Notes under the pieces: model-generated
The model's database searches: none
The model's input: only the letters and a program-made list of their open reading frames with translations
What the model was told of the DNA's origin: nothing
Origin: Typha latifolia
Lineage: Eukaryota > Streptophyta > Magnoliopsida > Poales > Typhaceae
DNA length: 64,000 nt
Reading direction: 5' to 3'
Assembly (NCBI GenBank): GCA_019914945.1
Contig: CM034100.1
Span: forward strand, 9,187,096 to 9,251,095
Program-made: the position numbers and the translations under genes
Shown here: positions 10,629-21,160 of the stretch, in pieces
Layout of the letters: the number at the start of each line of letters is the position of its first letter
Numbering within the stretch: position 1 is the stretch's first letter

Positions 10629-11674
10629 TGAAAAAAACCCTAGACACAAGTATGTATCTAAATACTGGGCAATGATATCACTCGTTCGCTTAAGTAAAAG
10701 TCCGTAGAAATATTAAGAACGAAAGCAGAGATGAACGCCAAGATTTTAATGTGGAAAAACCCAAACGGGAAAAAACAACGGATCCAAACTCGGATCAAAA
10801 CCAATCACTAGAATAGTAGCAGTTACAAAACTGACTCACAAAACAACCCGTCGATCCAAACGACTTTGTTCTTCTCAGTCTTGCTCGCTAGAACCCACGA
10901 TTCACTACTTCTCGTGATTGAAGTCCAACCTCAGTAACCATCGAGATTGATCTTTTGTCTAGATAACCTTTAAGACGAAAGATTAACTTTTTAATGATGA
11001 GTGGAACCTTGTTAGTTGAAGAACCGATGTAGTCTCAAGAAGTCTCCTTCAATAATGCTTCTTCAACCACCCTCAAGATAGGGCATCACAATCCTTATAT
11101 ATGATCTCCAAGATAGAGCATCACAATCCTTATATATGATCTCCAAGATAGAGCATCACAATCCTTATATATGATCTCCAAGATAGAGCCAAATCCAAGT
11201 CTTATCCGTACTCACAAAAGTCCAATTTTATCAAACTTCATTGGTGCGTTCGTACGTGGCTCGGGTGCGTTCGAACGGCATGACTTGAACTCAGGTGCGT
11301 TCGAACGGGCTCGAGTGCGTTCGAATGTGACAACTTGAATTCTTCAGATTGCGTTCGAACGCGTTTGTGAACGCAGCTCTCGGTATGTGTGAACGTAGTA
11401 CCCGCGTTCGAACGGGTTTGTAAACATGGCTCTCTGTTTGTGTGAACGCAGTGCCCACGTTTGAACGCGTTTGTGAACGCGGCTCTCTGTCTGTGTGAAC
11501 GCAGTGCCCGCGTTCGAACGCGTTTGTGAACGCAGTGTGAACTCGACGGTTTTTCTCCAATAATCGTGCAATTCTTCAAACGAGAGATATTCAAGACTTG
11601 TGTAAAGCTCATATATATGAAAAAATACACTTAGAATATTTTGTACACAATTGCCAACAAATAAAAACCTAACA
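10629..11674 (-). repeat. Copia 5' LTR
   Basis: Partner of 1733-2677 with the same TG...CA ends. It is about 100 bp longer, mostly because a 35-bp unit ('gcatcacaatccttatatat'...) occurs three times in tandem at 11083-11187, against once in the 3' LTR. Each unit carries a TATA-like core. Upstream of these in element orientation is the GTTCGAACG array (11245-11540), with exact GCGTTCGAACGC at 11351-11362 and 11510-11521. Confidence 0.9.
11083..11187 (-). repeat. Three 35-bp tandem units with TATA cores
   Basis: Three head-to-tail 35-bp units in the copia 5' LTR. On the minus strand each contains 'catatataagg', the only good TATA candidate in this LTR. The 3' LTR has one unit, so the expansion arose after insertion or came from a template with a different copy number. 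Confidence 0.85.
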
Positions 11675-11679
11675 CCTAA

Positions 11680-12033
11680 CATTCCACCACCATCATCCTT
11701 ATCAGTGCCACCCCATCACTACTGGCCTACCACCACCATATCTCACATAAGAGTCCATGTCTCCACCCACGGATCCGAAATTCCCTGCAGACATGATCTC
11801 GTATATCTGACCCTCCAACCTTTGTCTACCTTCTCAATGATATCTTCCGATCGACACATCTGATTTATGTAAAACGACATTCATTGGAAAGTTTTCTCAA
11901 AGGCCTACCTTGTAACAAAATTGAACATTAATCTAACGATTATATCCTCTAAAATATCTATTGAAAGTTCCGTGCAAATTCTGTCCAGAACTAGTTGTGA
12001 GACTATCAAACCTTCCGAGGGGAGATCATAACA
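11680..12033 (+). mobile_element. Solo LTR (family C), right part
   Basis: Completion of the LTR begun at 1221-1732. Bases 11675-11679 are the copia target duplication. It has the 'ccaccaccatcatcc' leader, the 'attccctgcag' and 'gatcgacacatctg' words shared with family B LTR ends, and ends in ...GATCATAACA. It is followed by the GTTTC duplication at 12034-12038. Confidence 0.75.
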
Positions 12034-12530
12034 GTTTCAGGCTAAAGTTATTACTATTGAGGCAAGTAAGGACATTGTTACAATGAAGATTGAACAATTG
12101 GTAAGTAATCTACAAAAGCTTGAGTCCACTCTTTCTAAACCTAGGAAGTCCAAAGGCATGGCTTTAACAATTGTTAGGAAAATTTAGAGCCGAATGATGA
12201 CCGCGAAATAGATGTTGAGATGTTGGAAACATTTATCAAAAAGTTCACTAAATTATTCAGGAAGTCAAACAAGTTCAATGTTGAGAAGCTTGAGAAAGAG
12301 AAGAATCTTACAAGTTCAAATGTTGGGGTGGTAACAATAATTTCAAACAGAAAATCAAAAATCATGATAGTAAAATTTAATACTATGAATGTTTTGGTTT
12401 TGGTCATATTGCACAAGAATGTCCTAATCAGCTCAAGAGTAAGAGTAAGGCTATGAAGGTCACCTGAGATGATTTGGACAAGTCAAATGATGATTCTGAG
12501 AAAGACCAAGAGAACTATGTAGCCTTCACA

Positions 12531-12590
<60 letters not shown>

Positions 12591-12715
12591 ACTCTATTGT
12601 TGATTTTGATAGTACCGATGAGCAAGAATTGTTACCACCGGAAGGAGAAGAATCTGAGATACAAAAAAGCAACCTAAGACTACTGTAAAAACAACCTAAG
12701 ACTATTGTAAAAACA
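12034..12715 (+). pseudogene. Copia gag remnant, C-terminal part
   Basis: Continues the gag of 843-1220 exactly where the solo LTR cut it ('RF' then 'QAK'). Recognisable words include 'KIEQLVSNLQKLESTLSKPRKS', the 'KKFTKLFRKSNKFNVEKLEK' block and 'DDSEKDQENYVAF', all matching the intact gag at 8982-10487. The zinc-knuckle area survives only in a shifted frame ('CFGFGHIAQECPN'-like, about 12385-12430). A long TC repeat has expanded inside it. It fades out near 12715. Confidence 0.8.
12534..12587 (+). repeat. (TC)n microsatellite
   Basis: About 27 uninterrupted TC dinucleotides inside the copia gag remnant. The flanking gag words 'ENYVAF' and 'DSIVDFDST' show that the repeat grew within a former coding sequence. 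Confidence 0.97.
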
Positions 12716-13141
12716 ATATCATAGTACCCAATTTAATATCCATGTCAAAAATTATAATCATCACGACTCATTTCTAATTTATAATAAATAAATGGGATAA
12801 TTCTCTTTTCACTCTCCCTAACTATCATTGATTTTCATAATGATCCCTTGAACTTCTTTTGGTACACACTTATCCTTTGAACTATTAGAAATATCCCACT
12901 TGACCCCTCTGTTAGGGTTCCGTTACCTATTTTTGTCCATAAGTTGTCATGTGGTAATCACATGACAAATGTATGCCAGCTTTACCGTCATATCTCAGAG
13001 ACTAACACAGTATATGAGGTAAAATGGTCAAAATTGATCTTTTTAATAGAAAGAAATATTACAACTAACATGCATGCCAAGAGGAAATTTTAGGTGGAGT
13101 AAAATACCCCTCCTCCTTTTCAACATATTTCAACCCCATTT
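12716..13141. repeat. Non-coding stretch with a dispersed repeat
   Basis: No gene seen. Bases about 12793-12930 ('cactctccctaactatcattgattttcataatgatccc' region) match, in reverse, the sequence around 24785-24896 joined to 27638-27690. This is therefore a dispersed repeat present twice in the window. Its ends and class (MITE or other) are not determined. Confidence 0.55.
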
Positions 13142-13330
13142 ATGTCTAGCTCCTACACCCAAACCACCAACCCTCCTCCTATGTCACCACTAGCATCAAA
13201 CCCTCCACTCTGCCCACCACCACTGCCATCACTAGCTCCACTACCACCATCACCACCGCCGCCACTAAATCCTCCTCTATATCCATCACTATCACCAACT
13301 CCAACTCTGGCACCAAACCCTCCACCTTAG
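13142..13330 (+). other. Proline-rich low-complexity frame
   Basis: A 62-codon frame starting MSSSYTQTTNPPP, composed almost wholly of P, L, S, N and A in loose repeats of 'PPLxP'. Underlying DNA is C/T-rich with no G-rich phases. It could be a fragment of a proline-rich protein or simply a CT-rich minisatellite read in frame. There is no promoter or neighbouring exon to support a gene, and an LTR begins 130 bp downstream. Confidence 0.25.
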
Positions 13331-13545
13331 AGAGATTGCACACGGGTTGGAGAACAATAAAAATCGGCTGAGCCAACTTGGCCCTATGAGAGGGCGGCTG
13401 AGCCAGACCTAGACCAAGCCATACCATAGGGGCTCGTGCGCGGTCGATCACAACGCCACCCTAATAGGACTACGAAATGATCCATTCACGATCTGGATTG
13501 ATTGTAGGAAGCCGTCCGCGTAACTGAGGAAAAATATTATTCCGT

Positions 13546-14062
13546 ATGACACAATTCGGGCTTCACCGATGTCGTCTCGAGCTTGGATTCATTTTAGGAG
13601 TGTCTTTGTTTCTTGTTTCAATGTTTAAATTCCAAGAAAATAAGTTTCGTGGAAGTTGCGTTTGAACGCGGTTGTGAACGCGATTGTGAACATGGTTGTG
13701 AATGTGCTTGTGAGAGTGTGCATTGTGCGTTCGAACGCACTATGAACGCCTGCATCACATTCGTAAATCCAGAGAAGTGGGAAATAGGCGTGTTTGAACA
13801 CCTGCATCACGTTCGCAAATTCAGAGAAGAGCATATTCGGTGTGTTCGAACGCGATTGGGCGCGTTCGAACGTTGTCGGCGAAAATTGTATTGTTTTAGG
13901 TTAATTTTGAGTTGTTTGGTTAGCCTCTAAAAGGATGTGGATGGCAACCAGAGGTCATTATTGATTATTGAAGAATTGAGTTTTGCCTTGCCTCCTTCGT
14001 CTTCTTCGCTCTCGTTCTCTCAATCCCCGGCGACGCCGCTTCGAACCTCCTTCGACCGGTCT
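13546..14062 (+). mobile_element. Family B LTR, 3'-truncated
   Basis: Begins TGACACAATTCGGGCTTCACC, the family B LTR start, and carries the array of GTTCGAACG words (exact palindrome at 13727-13738), the weak TATA position 'gcctctaaaagg' and the leader 'gccttgcctccttcgtcttc'. It breaks off after 'ctccttcgaccggtct', where sequence switches to a minus-strand integrase fragment. With 14362-15152 it may form the two ends of one internally deleted insertion in the family A 3' LTR. Confidence 0.7.
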
Positions 14063-14340
14063 ATTTAATCTGACAAGGCTATTGGATCATAAGTACGCAA
14101 TACCGGTGTTATCTATCCATACACCGTCTCAAAAAGGGTCATGCCTATACTACTGTGGTGGGGGTGTTGTAGAACCATTCTCCCCATGGTAATAACTCCA
14201 ATCATCATTTCAGCTGCTCACCTACAAAATATCAGAGATACTGCTTAATGCCTTGATTGATTACCTCAGATTGGCTACCAATTTACAGATGGTAGGCCAA
14301 ATTGAGGTTTAATTGTGTCCATTATAGTATGTAAAACTTT
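14063..14340 (-). pseudogene. Gypsy integrase fragment
   Basis: Antisense to the flanking LTRs. The plus-strand words 'atgcctatactactgtggtg', 'accattctccccatggtaat' and 'ctgcttaatgcc' are diverged copies of 19418-19590, the integrase region around 'WAEWSYNTAYHSSIGM'. It is short, frame-broken and sandwiched between two family B LTR segments, so it is filler or a remnant of a deleted internal region. Confidence 0.6.
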
Positions 14341-14361
14341 GTCCAAAAGTTGTTGCCGAAG

Positions 14362-15152
14362 TGATACGATTGGGATTGGACCCTAGTTGTATCGAGCAGA
14401 ATCACTTTTGTTTTTAAAAAATAAAAGTTTTGGTTGTCGCATTCGAAAACGGAGAAGTTGCGTTCAAATGCCTACATATGTTCGCAAATATAAATAACGC
14501 AATTTTCCCGTTCGAACCGGGGAAAGTCGCGTTCGAACGCTTGATTGAACGCCTAGATGTGTTCGCAAATACAAAGAACGTGTTTAGCCCATTTAAATGC
14601 ACCCCAACCTTGTTCGAATGCACTCGACGAGAATACATTTTTTTAGGGTTATTTCTGGTTTGTTTTGCTGGTTAGGTTAATATGTGAAAGGCAACCTTAT
14701 TGTCATTATTGAATGAAATAGAGTTCTTCCACCATTATTCTCCTCTCCTTCTCCTCGTTCCTTCCTTGGCTATGCTGCCTCAAACCCCATCAACCGACAT
14801 ACCACCATCAACCATAATATTTCCATCACCACTTTTCACCGGTGCCACCCCACAAACGCCGGTCCACCTCCAACCACCATCATCCTAGGATCTCGTGCCT
14901 CCATCCACATATCCTAAATAGACCACCCTGATGTTCATCTGCTAATCGAACGATATCTTGAGATCCTCATATCCGATTCGCCTGGAACTTGATTTGTTGG
15001 CAAGATCTTTTCTGGGGCTACAACATATCCCAATTTCACGTTGATCCAACGGCGGAATATTTCAGAATCTTATTTCAAATTTCCGTGCCAGATATAGTCC
15101 AGATCAGAGAATTGGAAGAGATCGAACCTTAGCCTAAGGCGAGATCGTATCA
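14362..15152 (+). mobile_element. Family B LTR variant, complete
   Basis: Starts TGATACGATTGGG and ends GATCGTATCA, so both termini are present (791 bp). The flanking pentamers are cgaag (14357-14361) and cgtag (15153-15157), one mismatch apart. The GTTCGAACG array (14440-14620) has an exact palindrome at 14529-14540. The TATA position is weak ('taggttaatatg'). It is a solo LTR, or the 3' LTR of a deleted element whose 5' LTR is at 13546. Confidence 0.75.
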
Positions 15153-15799
15153 CGTAGTCAAAAAATTACAAAACCAAGTTGGATCGATCCGTAACTCCCT
15201 GATCTACATTTTTAATATTTACGCCACTCATAGATTCAAAATGCAACTAGATGAAATCACAATATAGTGGGGATGTAGGTGGTGGTGACAAGTGGAATGG
15301 ATGTTAGTGTTATGGATGATAATGGAGATGAGGGTGGATGGTTGTTGTAGTTTAAGGGATAAAGATGAACGGGAAGAAATGGTCGAGATCCCAAGAAAGA
15401 GTGAGGACTCGATAGACGAGGGAGATTAAAAGTTGGGAAAGACCTTGCCAATGGTAGAGGTGGCTAGTTGGTGAAGAGGGAGAAGGGAGATTAAAGTAGA
15501 GAGACTAGGAAGAGAATAGAGGAGGCAAGAAACTAATATTCATTAAACATAATGATTTTGGCTGCCATCCACACCTTTATAGAGGCTAGCCAATAAGCCA
15601 AAATAACAATTATTAACCATAATTCTATTGGACTCCTGCCGATCACGTTTGAATGCGCTCGACTGCGTTCGAGCGCACAGAAAGCGTTCTCTTGTTTTGC
15701 AAATTGATGCACACATTTGCAAAGGCAACCTACAAAAAATTTATTTTAATGAAAATAAATAACTAATGCAATAAGAAAAGACTCTACCAAGGTGTATCA
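15153..15799 (-). repeat. Family A 3' LTR, main part
   Basis: Minus-strand family A LTR: the start TGATACACCTTGG (reading down from 15799), TATA-like 'cctctataaagg' near 15580, and the C/T-rich leader. Only reduced GTTCGAACG words remain (15650-15720). Its distal end lies at 13462-13545, beyond the family B insertion, ending ...GTCCTATTA. The gypsy polypurine tract 'aggtgggggaagcg' directly precedes it at 15806-15822. Confidence 0.8.
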
Positions 15800-16814
15800 G
15801 CCCACCACGCTTCCCCCACCTTATCCTCAAGGTGTAAAATTGTAACGCCCCCGCCCGGCACAGGCACGTGCACGCCCATGCGCCCACACGGCACGCGCGG
15901 CGCACGCGACAGGTCGGGCAGGGCCCGTCACGCATAGATACTCTCCTGTGCACATATAATCATGACATCATCAAATAAAACCTGCTAAACTATCCACGAT
16001 CACATAATCCATCACCAAATAAATCATACTCTTAACCAAATAAATCTGTTAACATATGAATATCAAAGTCCACAATAATATACACTAGACCACTACATAA
16101 TCTGGTAGGACCCACACAGGCCACAACAAACCATCAAGATACAACTAAAATAACTAATACAAGAGTACACTATGATTCGACCTGTATTATACAAATCATC
16201 GTCTAATACAAAAGAGTACAAATATCAGATACTGGTACAACTCAATTTCTATATAAACTATCATCTATACCATCTCGCATCTATAGCTCACCTCATCATT
16301 GCCCTAAAATATATTCTCAAGTCGCTATCACGTACCACATATCTGAGGGGATTAGAAAAGAAATAAAGAGAGTCATGAGCAAAATGCTCAGTGAATAGTT
16401 AGTGAAGTCAAACAGAGAGTAAATCATGTATTGGATAATATGAATCAAAAAGCAGTATGATGCCATGTATGAACATATATATATGTATCCTCAATGACAT
16501 ATATATGAATGAAATCAAATCTCATGAATGACCATATTATATCCTCAACCGAAATTATATAACATGATGAAATTACCATATAACATCACCGAATATAACA
16601 CCATATCATGTATAACAATTATGATCCAATGATACTAGTCACATCAATGATGATGCATGATGCATGCTAACCACTAGATAATCGTATATGTCAGAGCCAG
16701 ATATAATCCACATATCTCTCACTATCATAATCATCTGTCTCAACTCTGAATATCATCCACCATGCTGGACTACGGTACCCGGCCCCAAACTCGATACACA
16801 TCATGTCACAAGCT

Positions 16815-17010
16815 CAGAGCATACCTTGTCATACGCTAAGAGTATCTTTGTAGATAAATCATACCCTGCCATACGCTAAGGGTATTTCAGAAGAAAGTAA
16901 TCATACCCTGCCATACGCTAAGGGTATATCAATGATAGTTGTACCCTGTCATACGCTAAGAGTATAACTATCAGCCATCACCATACTCGGCCATACGCTA
17001 AGAGTATGTC
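16815..17010. repeat. Five hairpin-forming repeats
   Basis: Five spaced copies of 'ataccctgccatacgctaag' plus 'ggtat' or a variant. Each is an imperfect palindrome (ATACCCT ... AGGGTAT) with an 11-base loop containing the conserved 'ccatacgct'. Spacing is 40-50 bp, and the spacers differ while the hairpins are conserved. They lie inside the family D solo LTR. Confidence 0.85.
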
Positions 17011-18140
17011 CAGTACCAATACGGACCAGATACCGTTCCAGCCATCACATCACATCACATACACATGTACTTTTATGATTTCCTATACATGATAAATCAT
17101 ATGCATATATCCAGTACGACAACAAATCATGCAACTCAGGAATTTATGTGGTAAAGAAGCCGAGAGAAAAATGATGTAATGCAGACTCCAACCATGTATC
17201 TAACACATGCATACTCATGATAGAGATCATCCCGACATAAAACCATAACAGTATAATCATCTCCAATCATCTCTATATATCACCAATGTACTCATATCCT
17301 AGATCAGTCTAATCAAATGCATGATAAAATATGCTTGACTGAAATCATCTCTATATAAAGTCATATAATCATGCTGAAAGCCAAATTATGCATGTACATA
17401 TTATGTAATATATCCTAATTTGAGAAAGGGATCTAGGGGATAAGACTACTCACAGTCTGCTCAGAAGACACAAACCACGCATCTCTCACGCCCGTCAGTT
17501 AACCGAGTGACACTCATCTCTAGCAAAGTCTACGGGGTCTCAAATAAGGGGTTCGGGATCTGAAAATGTTTAAGTAACATAAAGTTAGTTGTTTATCCCA
17601 TTATAATCCGTTCGAGTAAAATATGATGATTTATTAGATTTTAGAATTTCTACTTAATTTTATAATTGGCTAGATTTTTATTATAAATAAAATATAAATA
17701 TAGATAAAAACCTAATTATAATTAAATTATATCTTGATTAATTAGGGACTATGTAGTCATTATCTTATTTGTTACAAAATAATAATGTATAATAAATTAT
17801 TAGAATTATTTAAAATGTATCTCATAAAAATATTGGTATATAAATTTGATAATTATAATTTACAAATCTATATATTAATCTAATAGAGATATAAATAAAT
17901 AAAAATGAGTATTACTTATATTTATATCTAATTAATCATTGATTATACAAATTACAATTAATACTAATCATATTGAAGAATATATTATTATTAAAATAAC
18001 TAATGTCTAAATAATCTATTTGCATTAATTAAGAAGGAAAAACCTAAATAAATAACATCAAATAAATAAATAAATAATTAAAACACTGCTACAGTGCTGG
18101 GCCTTAGAAAAGAAGAAGTGGAAGCTGAGGAGGGAAGAGA

Positions 18141-18147
18141 AAAAGAG

Positions 18148-18186
<39 letters not shown>

Positions 18187-18235
18187 AGAAGAAGAAGAAG
18201 AAGAAGAAGAAGAAGAAGAAGAAGAAGAAGAAGAG
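18141..18235 (+). repeat. (GAAA)n then (GAA)n microsatellite
   Basis: About eleven GAAA units pass directly into about sixteen GAA units, inside the family D solo LTR. Open frames here are artefacts of the repeat. Confidence 0.95.
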
Positions 18236-18356
18236 GACGGGAGGAGGGGAGGGAGGTGCCGACCCGGCCTACAGGGAGGGCACCGGCAGCTGGTGGCCAG
18301 CCAGCTGCCGGCCTCTCGCCGGCGGCTCGGCTCCGACGGGCCCGAGCCCAAGGTAA

Positions 18357-18605
18357 GAAAAAGAGAAAGAGAGAGAGAGAGAGAGAGAGATAGAGAGAGT
18401 GAGAGAGAGAGAGGAAGAGAGAGGTGGAGAAAGAGCTCACCAGCGCTCGTGGAGGTGGTGGCGGCGGCGATAGTCCGGCCTCGGCGAGAGAGTGAGAGAG
18501 AGAGAAGAAGAGAGAGGTGGAGAAAGAGCTCACTGGCGCTCGTGGAGGTGGCGGCGGCGGCGATAGTCCGGCCTCGGCGAGAGAGAGAGAGAGAGAGAAG
18601 AGATA
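18357..18605 (+). repeat. (GA)n tracts with tandem duplicated segment
   Basis: Purine (GA) tracts enclose a segment of about 90 bp present twice: the stretch with 'gaaagagctcac', 'gcgctcgtggaggtgg' and 'atagtccggcctcggcgag' at about 18419-18490 recurs at about 18513-18580. Differences are few, so the duplication is young. It forms the GC-rich leader part of the family D LTR. Confidence 0.85.
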
Positions 18606-18814
18606 TTTAGAGGGGGAGAGAGAGAGGCAGTTGGGGGGTTTTTGGCGGCGGCTGCGGCGGCGCTAGGGCCCGCCGCGGTGGTGCATGGCACCCCCACGCC
18701 ATGCCCAGCTTCATGGGCACAAGGTCGGCCACACTGTGGCCGGCCACGTCATGCCCATGTAGAACAATTTTTTTTCTTTTTTTTCTTTTTTTTAGGTTGG
18801 GTTATTACAAAAAT

Positions 18815-19611
18815 TGAGGAAATGCTCCAAGATGTCCATCTCCAACTCCCATGTCGCTTCATTAGATGGCTTGCCAAACCACTCGACTAGAACCTCCTCC
18901 ATCTCTAATCTAGTACCATGACATCGTCGTCGCTTAGCAAGTACACGAATTGGCACTACAATCTCTATCTCCTCCAATGACTGTGGTAGAACTGATTGAA
19001 TGACCTCATGATCTCCAATCCGCTCCCTCAGCAATAAAACATGGAAGACAGGATGCACTCTCGCCCCCTCAGGCAGCTCCAAACAATACGCAACCGGATC
19101 GATACGCTCTAACACCCGAAACGGACCGAAGTAGCGATGTGCTAACTTCTAGTTTTACATCGGACGCAAGGTCACCTGTCGATATGGTTGCACCATCACG
19201 AACATCCAACAGCTGTTGTTGAACTCGTACTTCTGATGGCCGCGATCATAAACTTGCTTCATGTGATTTTTAGCAAGTTTAAGATGCATGCAACTTACTC
19301 AATGTGGCGTCTCTATCCATCAAAGCTAAGTCTATCTCCGTCTGATCTGCAGATGCCACTAGTCATTAGCGCGTAATATCGGAGCCGTGCGCCCATATAT
19401 CACCTCAAATAGAGCCATACCAATACTACTATGGTGAGCGGTGTTGTAAGACCACTCCCCCATGGTAAGAACTCCAACCATCGTCTCGGCATCTCTCCAA
19501 TAAAGCACAACAAGTACTGCTCAATGCCTCAATTGACCACCTCAGTTTGGCTATCCATTTATGGATGGTAGGCTGAATTGAAGTTCAATCGAGTCCCCTG
19601 TAATCTAAAAA
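18815..19611 (-). pseudogene. Gypsy integrase C-terminus with chromodomain
   Basis: The minus-strand frame 19115-18792 contains 'LERIDPVAYCLELPEGARVHPVFHVLLLRERIGDHEV', the conserved integrase tail, then 'VEWFGKPSNEATWELEMDILEHF', a chromodomain-like end. Upstream (to 19611) the 'NTAYHSS' region appears with frameshifts. The family D solo LTR cuts the last codons, and the family A solo LTR at 19612 separates it from the integrase core upstream. The chromodomain in this class helps direct insertion to particular chromatin; that is family knowledge. Confidence 0.82.
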
Positions 19612-20495
19612 TGATACACTTAGTTAGGATCTTTTCTTATTGCATTAGTTATTTATTTTTATTAAAATTAAATTCCTGTAGGTCACGTTCGAACAAAGGA
19701 AGGGTCGCGTTCAAACGCCCTTGCGAATGCCTGCATTAGGTTCGCAAATACAGAGAACACTTATTGTGTGCTCGAACATGATCAGGCGAGTTCGAACGCC
19801 CGTGTTCGAACGCCTGCATCGCGTTCGCATATACAGAGAATGTCTTTTGGTGCGTTCGAACGCGATCGACGGGAATCCTCTAGAATTAGGGTTACATATT
19901 ATTTTAGGACTTGTTGGCTAGCCTTTATAAATATGTAGATGGCAACCAACTTTATTATGCTATTGGAATACTTATTTTTTTCCTCTCTATCATCTATATA
20001 CCCTAATCTCACTCCTCCCTCTTCACCATCTTTCCACCTCTACCATTGGCAAGGTTTTTCCTAACTTCTAGTCTCCCTCGACTGTCATGCCACCCCTCTT
20101 CTTTGGGATCTCGACCACTTCCTTCCCTTCATCTATATCCCTTAATTACATCCACCATCCCCTTCATCTCTATACCCATCCATAACCCTAACATCCAGTC
20201 CACCCATCACCACCACCAACACCCATGTTATTCCATGTTTTCGTCCCTGCTACAGTTCGAATATGTGAAGGGCATAAATATGAAAATTGTAGAACAAGAA
20301 GATACAGATCTAACCCAATTAATTTCGTAATTTTCTGACTACCAGATAATATCTGACAAATAGTTTCCCATGGTTGCGCGGACATATTCCTATAATACAT
20401 TCAGATCTTGAAGGAATCATTGCGTAGCAGATCTTTTGGTACAAGAACCCATCAATCTGGTATGAGAGCCTAACGTCTAGCGTCAGAGCCTAACA
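19612..20495 (+). mobile_element. Family A solo LTR with PBS-like 3' end
   Basis: 884 bp starting TGATACACTTAG, inserted opposite to its host, with duplication AAAAA on both sides (19607-19611 and 20496-20500). It carries the GTTCGAACG array (19685-19870; exact palindrome 19852-19863), TATA-like 'tttataaatatg' near 19923, and a C/T-rich leader. The last 60 bp contain 'tggtacaagaacccatca', 'tggtatgagagcctaac' and 'gcgtcagagcctaaca'. These are degenerate primer-binding-site words that lie inside the duplicated boundaries, and so inside the LTR. Confidence 0.85.
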
Positions 20496-20499
20496 AAAA

Positions 20500-21160
20500 A
20501 CTCTATCCAAAAGTGTGTGGCATGCTATGCAATCGAGCAACATCTCTAATAAAAATTGCAGCCACTGACCTGGCTGAAAATGGATATGATAATGTAAAAA
20601 AGTGTGCATAGTTGCTTAATCTGTCAACCACTACAAAAATAATAGAATAACCACATACTAGTGTAAGACCTTCTATGAAATTCATAGAAATATCTTTCCA
20701 AACACGGTTCGGTATCCATAGAGGTTGTAGTAATCCGGTCAGTTTTAATGTTGTTGCCTTGGCCCTTTGACAGACTTTGCAAGCTCAGATAAAACTCTGC
20801 ACATCTTGCCTTAGTTTTGGCCACGTCCAACTCTGTTATATCCTCCTATAAGTCCCCAAGAAACCCTCATAACTAGCCTCTAGAGTTTGGTGGAAGTGCT
20901 CAAATAATTTCTGCCACAATCCATCATTTACGGGCAGCTGAATGCACTCGTAGTCTAGCAGCAAACCACCTTGATTCTCCAACTCTAGATGGCACTCTGT
21001 ATCATCCAATACCTCCTATAAAAATCTCAAAACATCTAGGAGAAGAAAAGGCAGCGAGCTCTGCAGTATCGGGTTGGCACGATAGTGCATCCGTCGCTTT
21101 ATTTTATATTCCTTTATTGTATTGAATTTCATAATCATACCCCAGCAATTTTGTGACTCA
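20500..21160 (-). pseudogene. Gypsy integrase N-terminal and core part
   Basis: Minus-strand words 'LLEHFHQT'-like, the 'VCQRAKATTLK' zinc-finger segment, 'DISMNFIEGLTLVCGYSIIFVVVDRLS' (first catalytic D region) and 'RDVARLHSMPH' follow the order of the better copy at 36367-37815. Several stops and frameshifts are present. The second catalytic Asp region ('SDR') is missing between 20500 and 19611, even when the solo LTR is ignored. Confidence 0.8.

Larger units (their letters stand above)
1733..11674 (-). mobile_element. Sirevirus-like Ty1-copia retrotransposon
   Basis: A 9,942-bp element on the minus strand. The LTRs run TG...CA in both copies: 3' LTR at 1733-2677 (945 bp) and 5' LTR at 10629-11674 (1,046 bp). 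A perfect 5-bp target duplication CCTAA flanks it (1728-1732 and 11675-11679). In element order: 5' LTR, tRNA-Met primer site, gag, protease, integrase, reverse transcriptase, RNase H, a long non-pol region with an extra ORF, polypurine tract, 3' LTR. Total length, roughly 1-kb LTRs and the long tract after RNase H match the Sirevirus group. Gag is open, but pol has many stops and frameshifts, so the copy is not autonomous. Confidence 0.92.
15841..18809 (-). mobile_element. Solo LTR of a third gypsy family (family D)
   Basis: 2,969 bp that on the minus strand runs from TGTAATAACCC to GGGGGCGTTACA, flanked by a perfect duplication AAAAT (15836-15840 and 18810-18814). It is placed precisely within the chromodomain end and polypurine tract of the family A element: removing it restores the 'EHFLNF' frame end followed by 'ccttgaggataaggtggggg'. 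Long LTRs with this start suit Del/Tekay-type chromoviruses; this is inference. It contains hairpin repeats, a GAAA/GAA microsatellite and a GA-rich tandem duplication. Confidence 0.9.

Noticed and set aside
11238..11682. Repetitive frames with 'FERGHCVHTDREPRSQTRSN' type repeats
   Set aside because: They arise from the tandem GTTCGAACG-containing array in the copia LTR, which gives long frames in several phases. No evidence of coding.
13179..13451. Minus-strand 90-codon valine-rich frame
   Set aside because: It is the opposite strand of the CT-rich, proline-rich stretch, and its low complexity explains the openness.
16815..17010. CRISPR array
   Set aside because: The spacing is superficially array-like, but the units are hairpins inside a plant LTR, spacers are similar in kind, there are only five, and the genome is eukaryotic.
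18058..18610. Long frames rich in Arg/Glu or Ser on both strands
   Set aside because: They are translations of GAAA, GAA and GA repeats and GC-rich leader DNA within a solo LTR.
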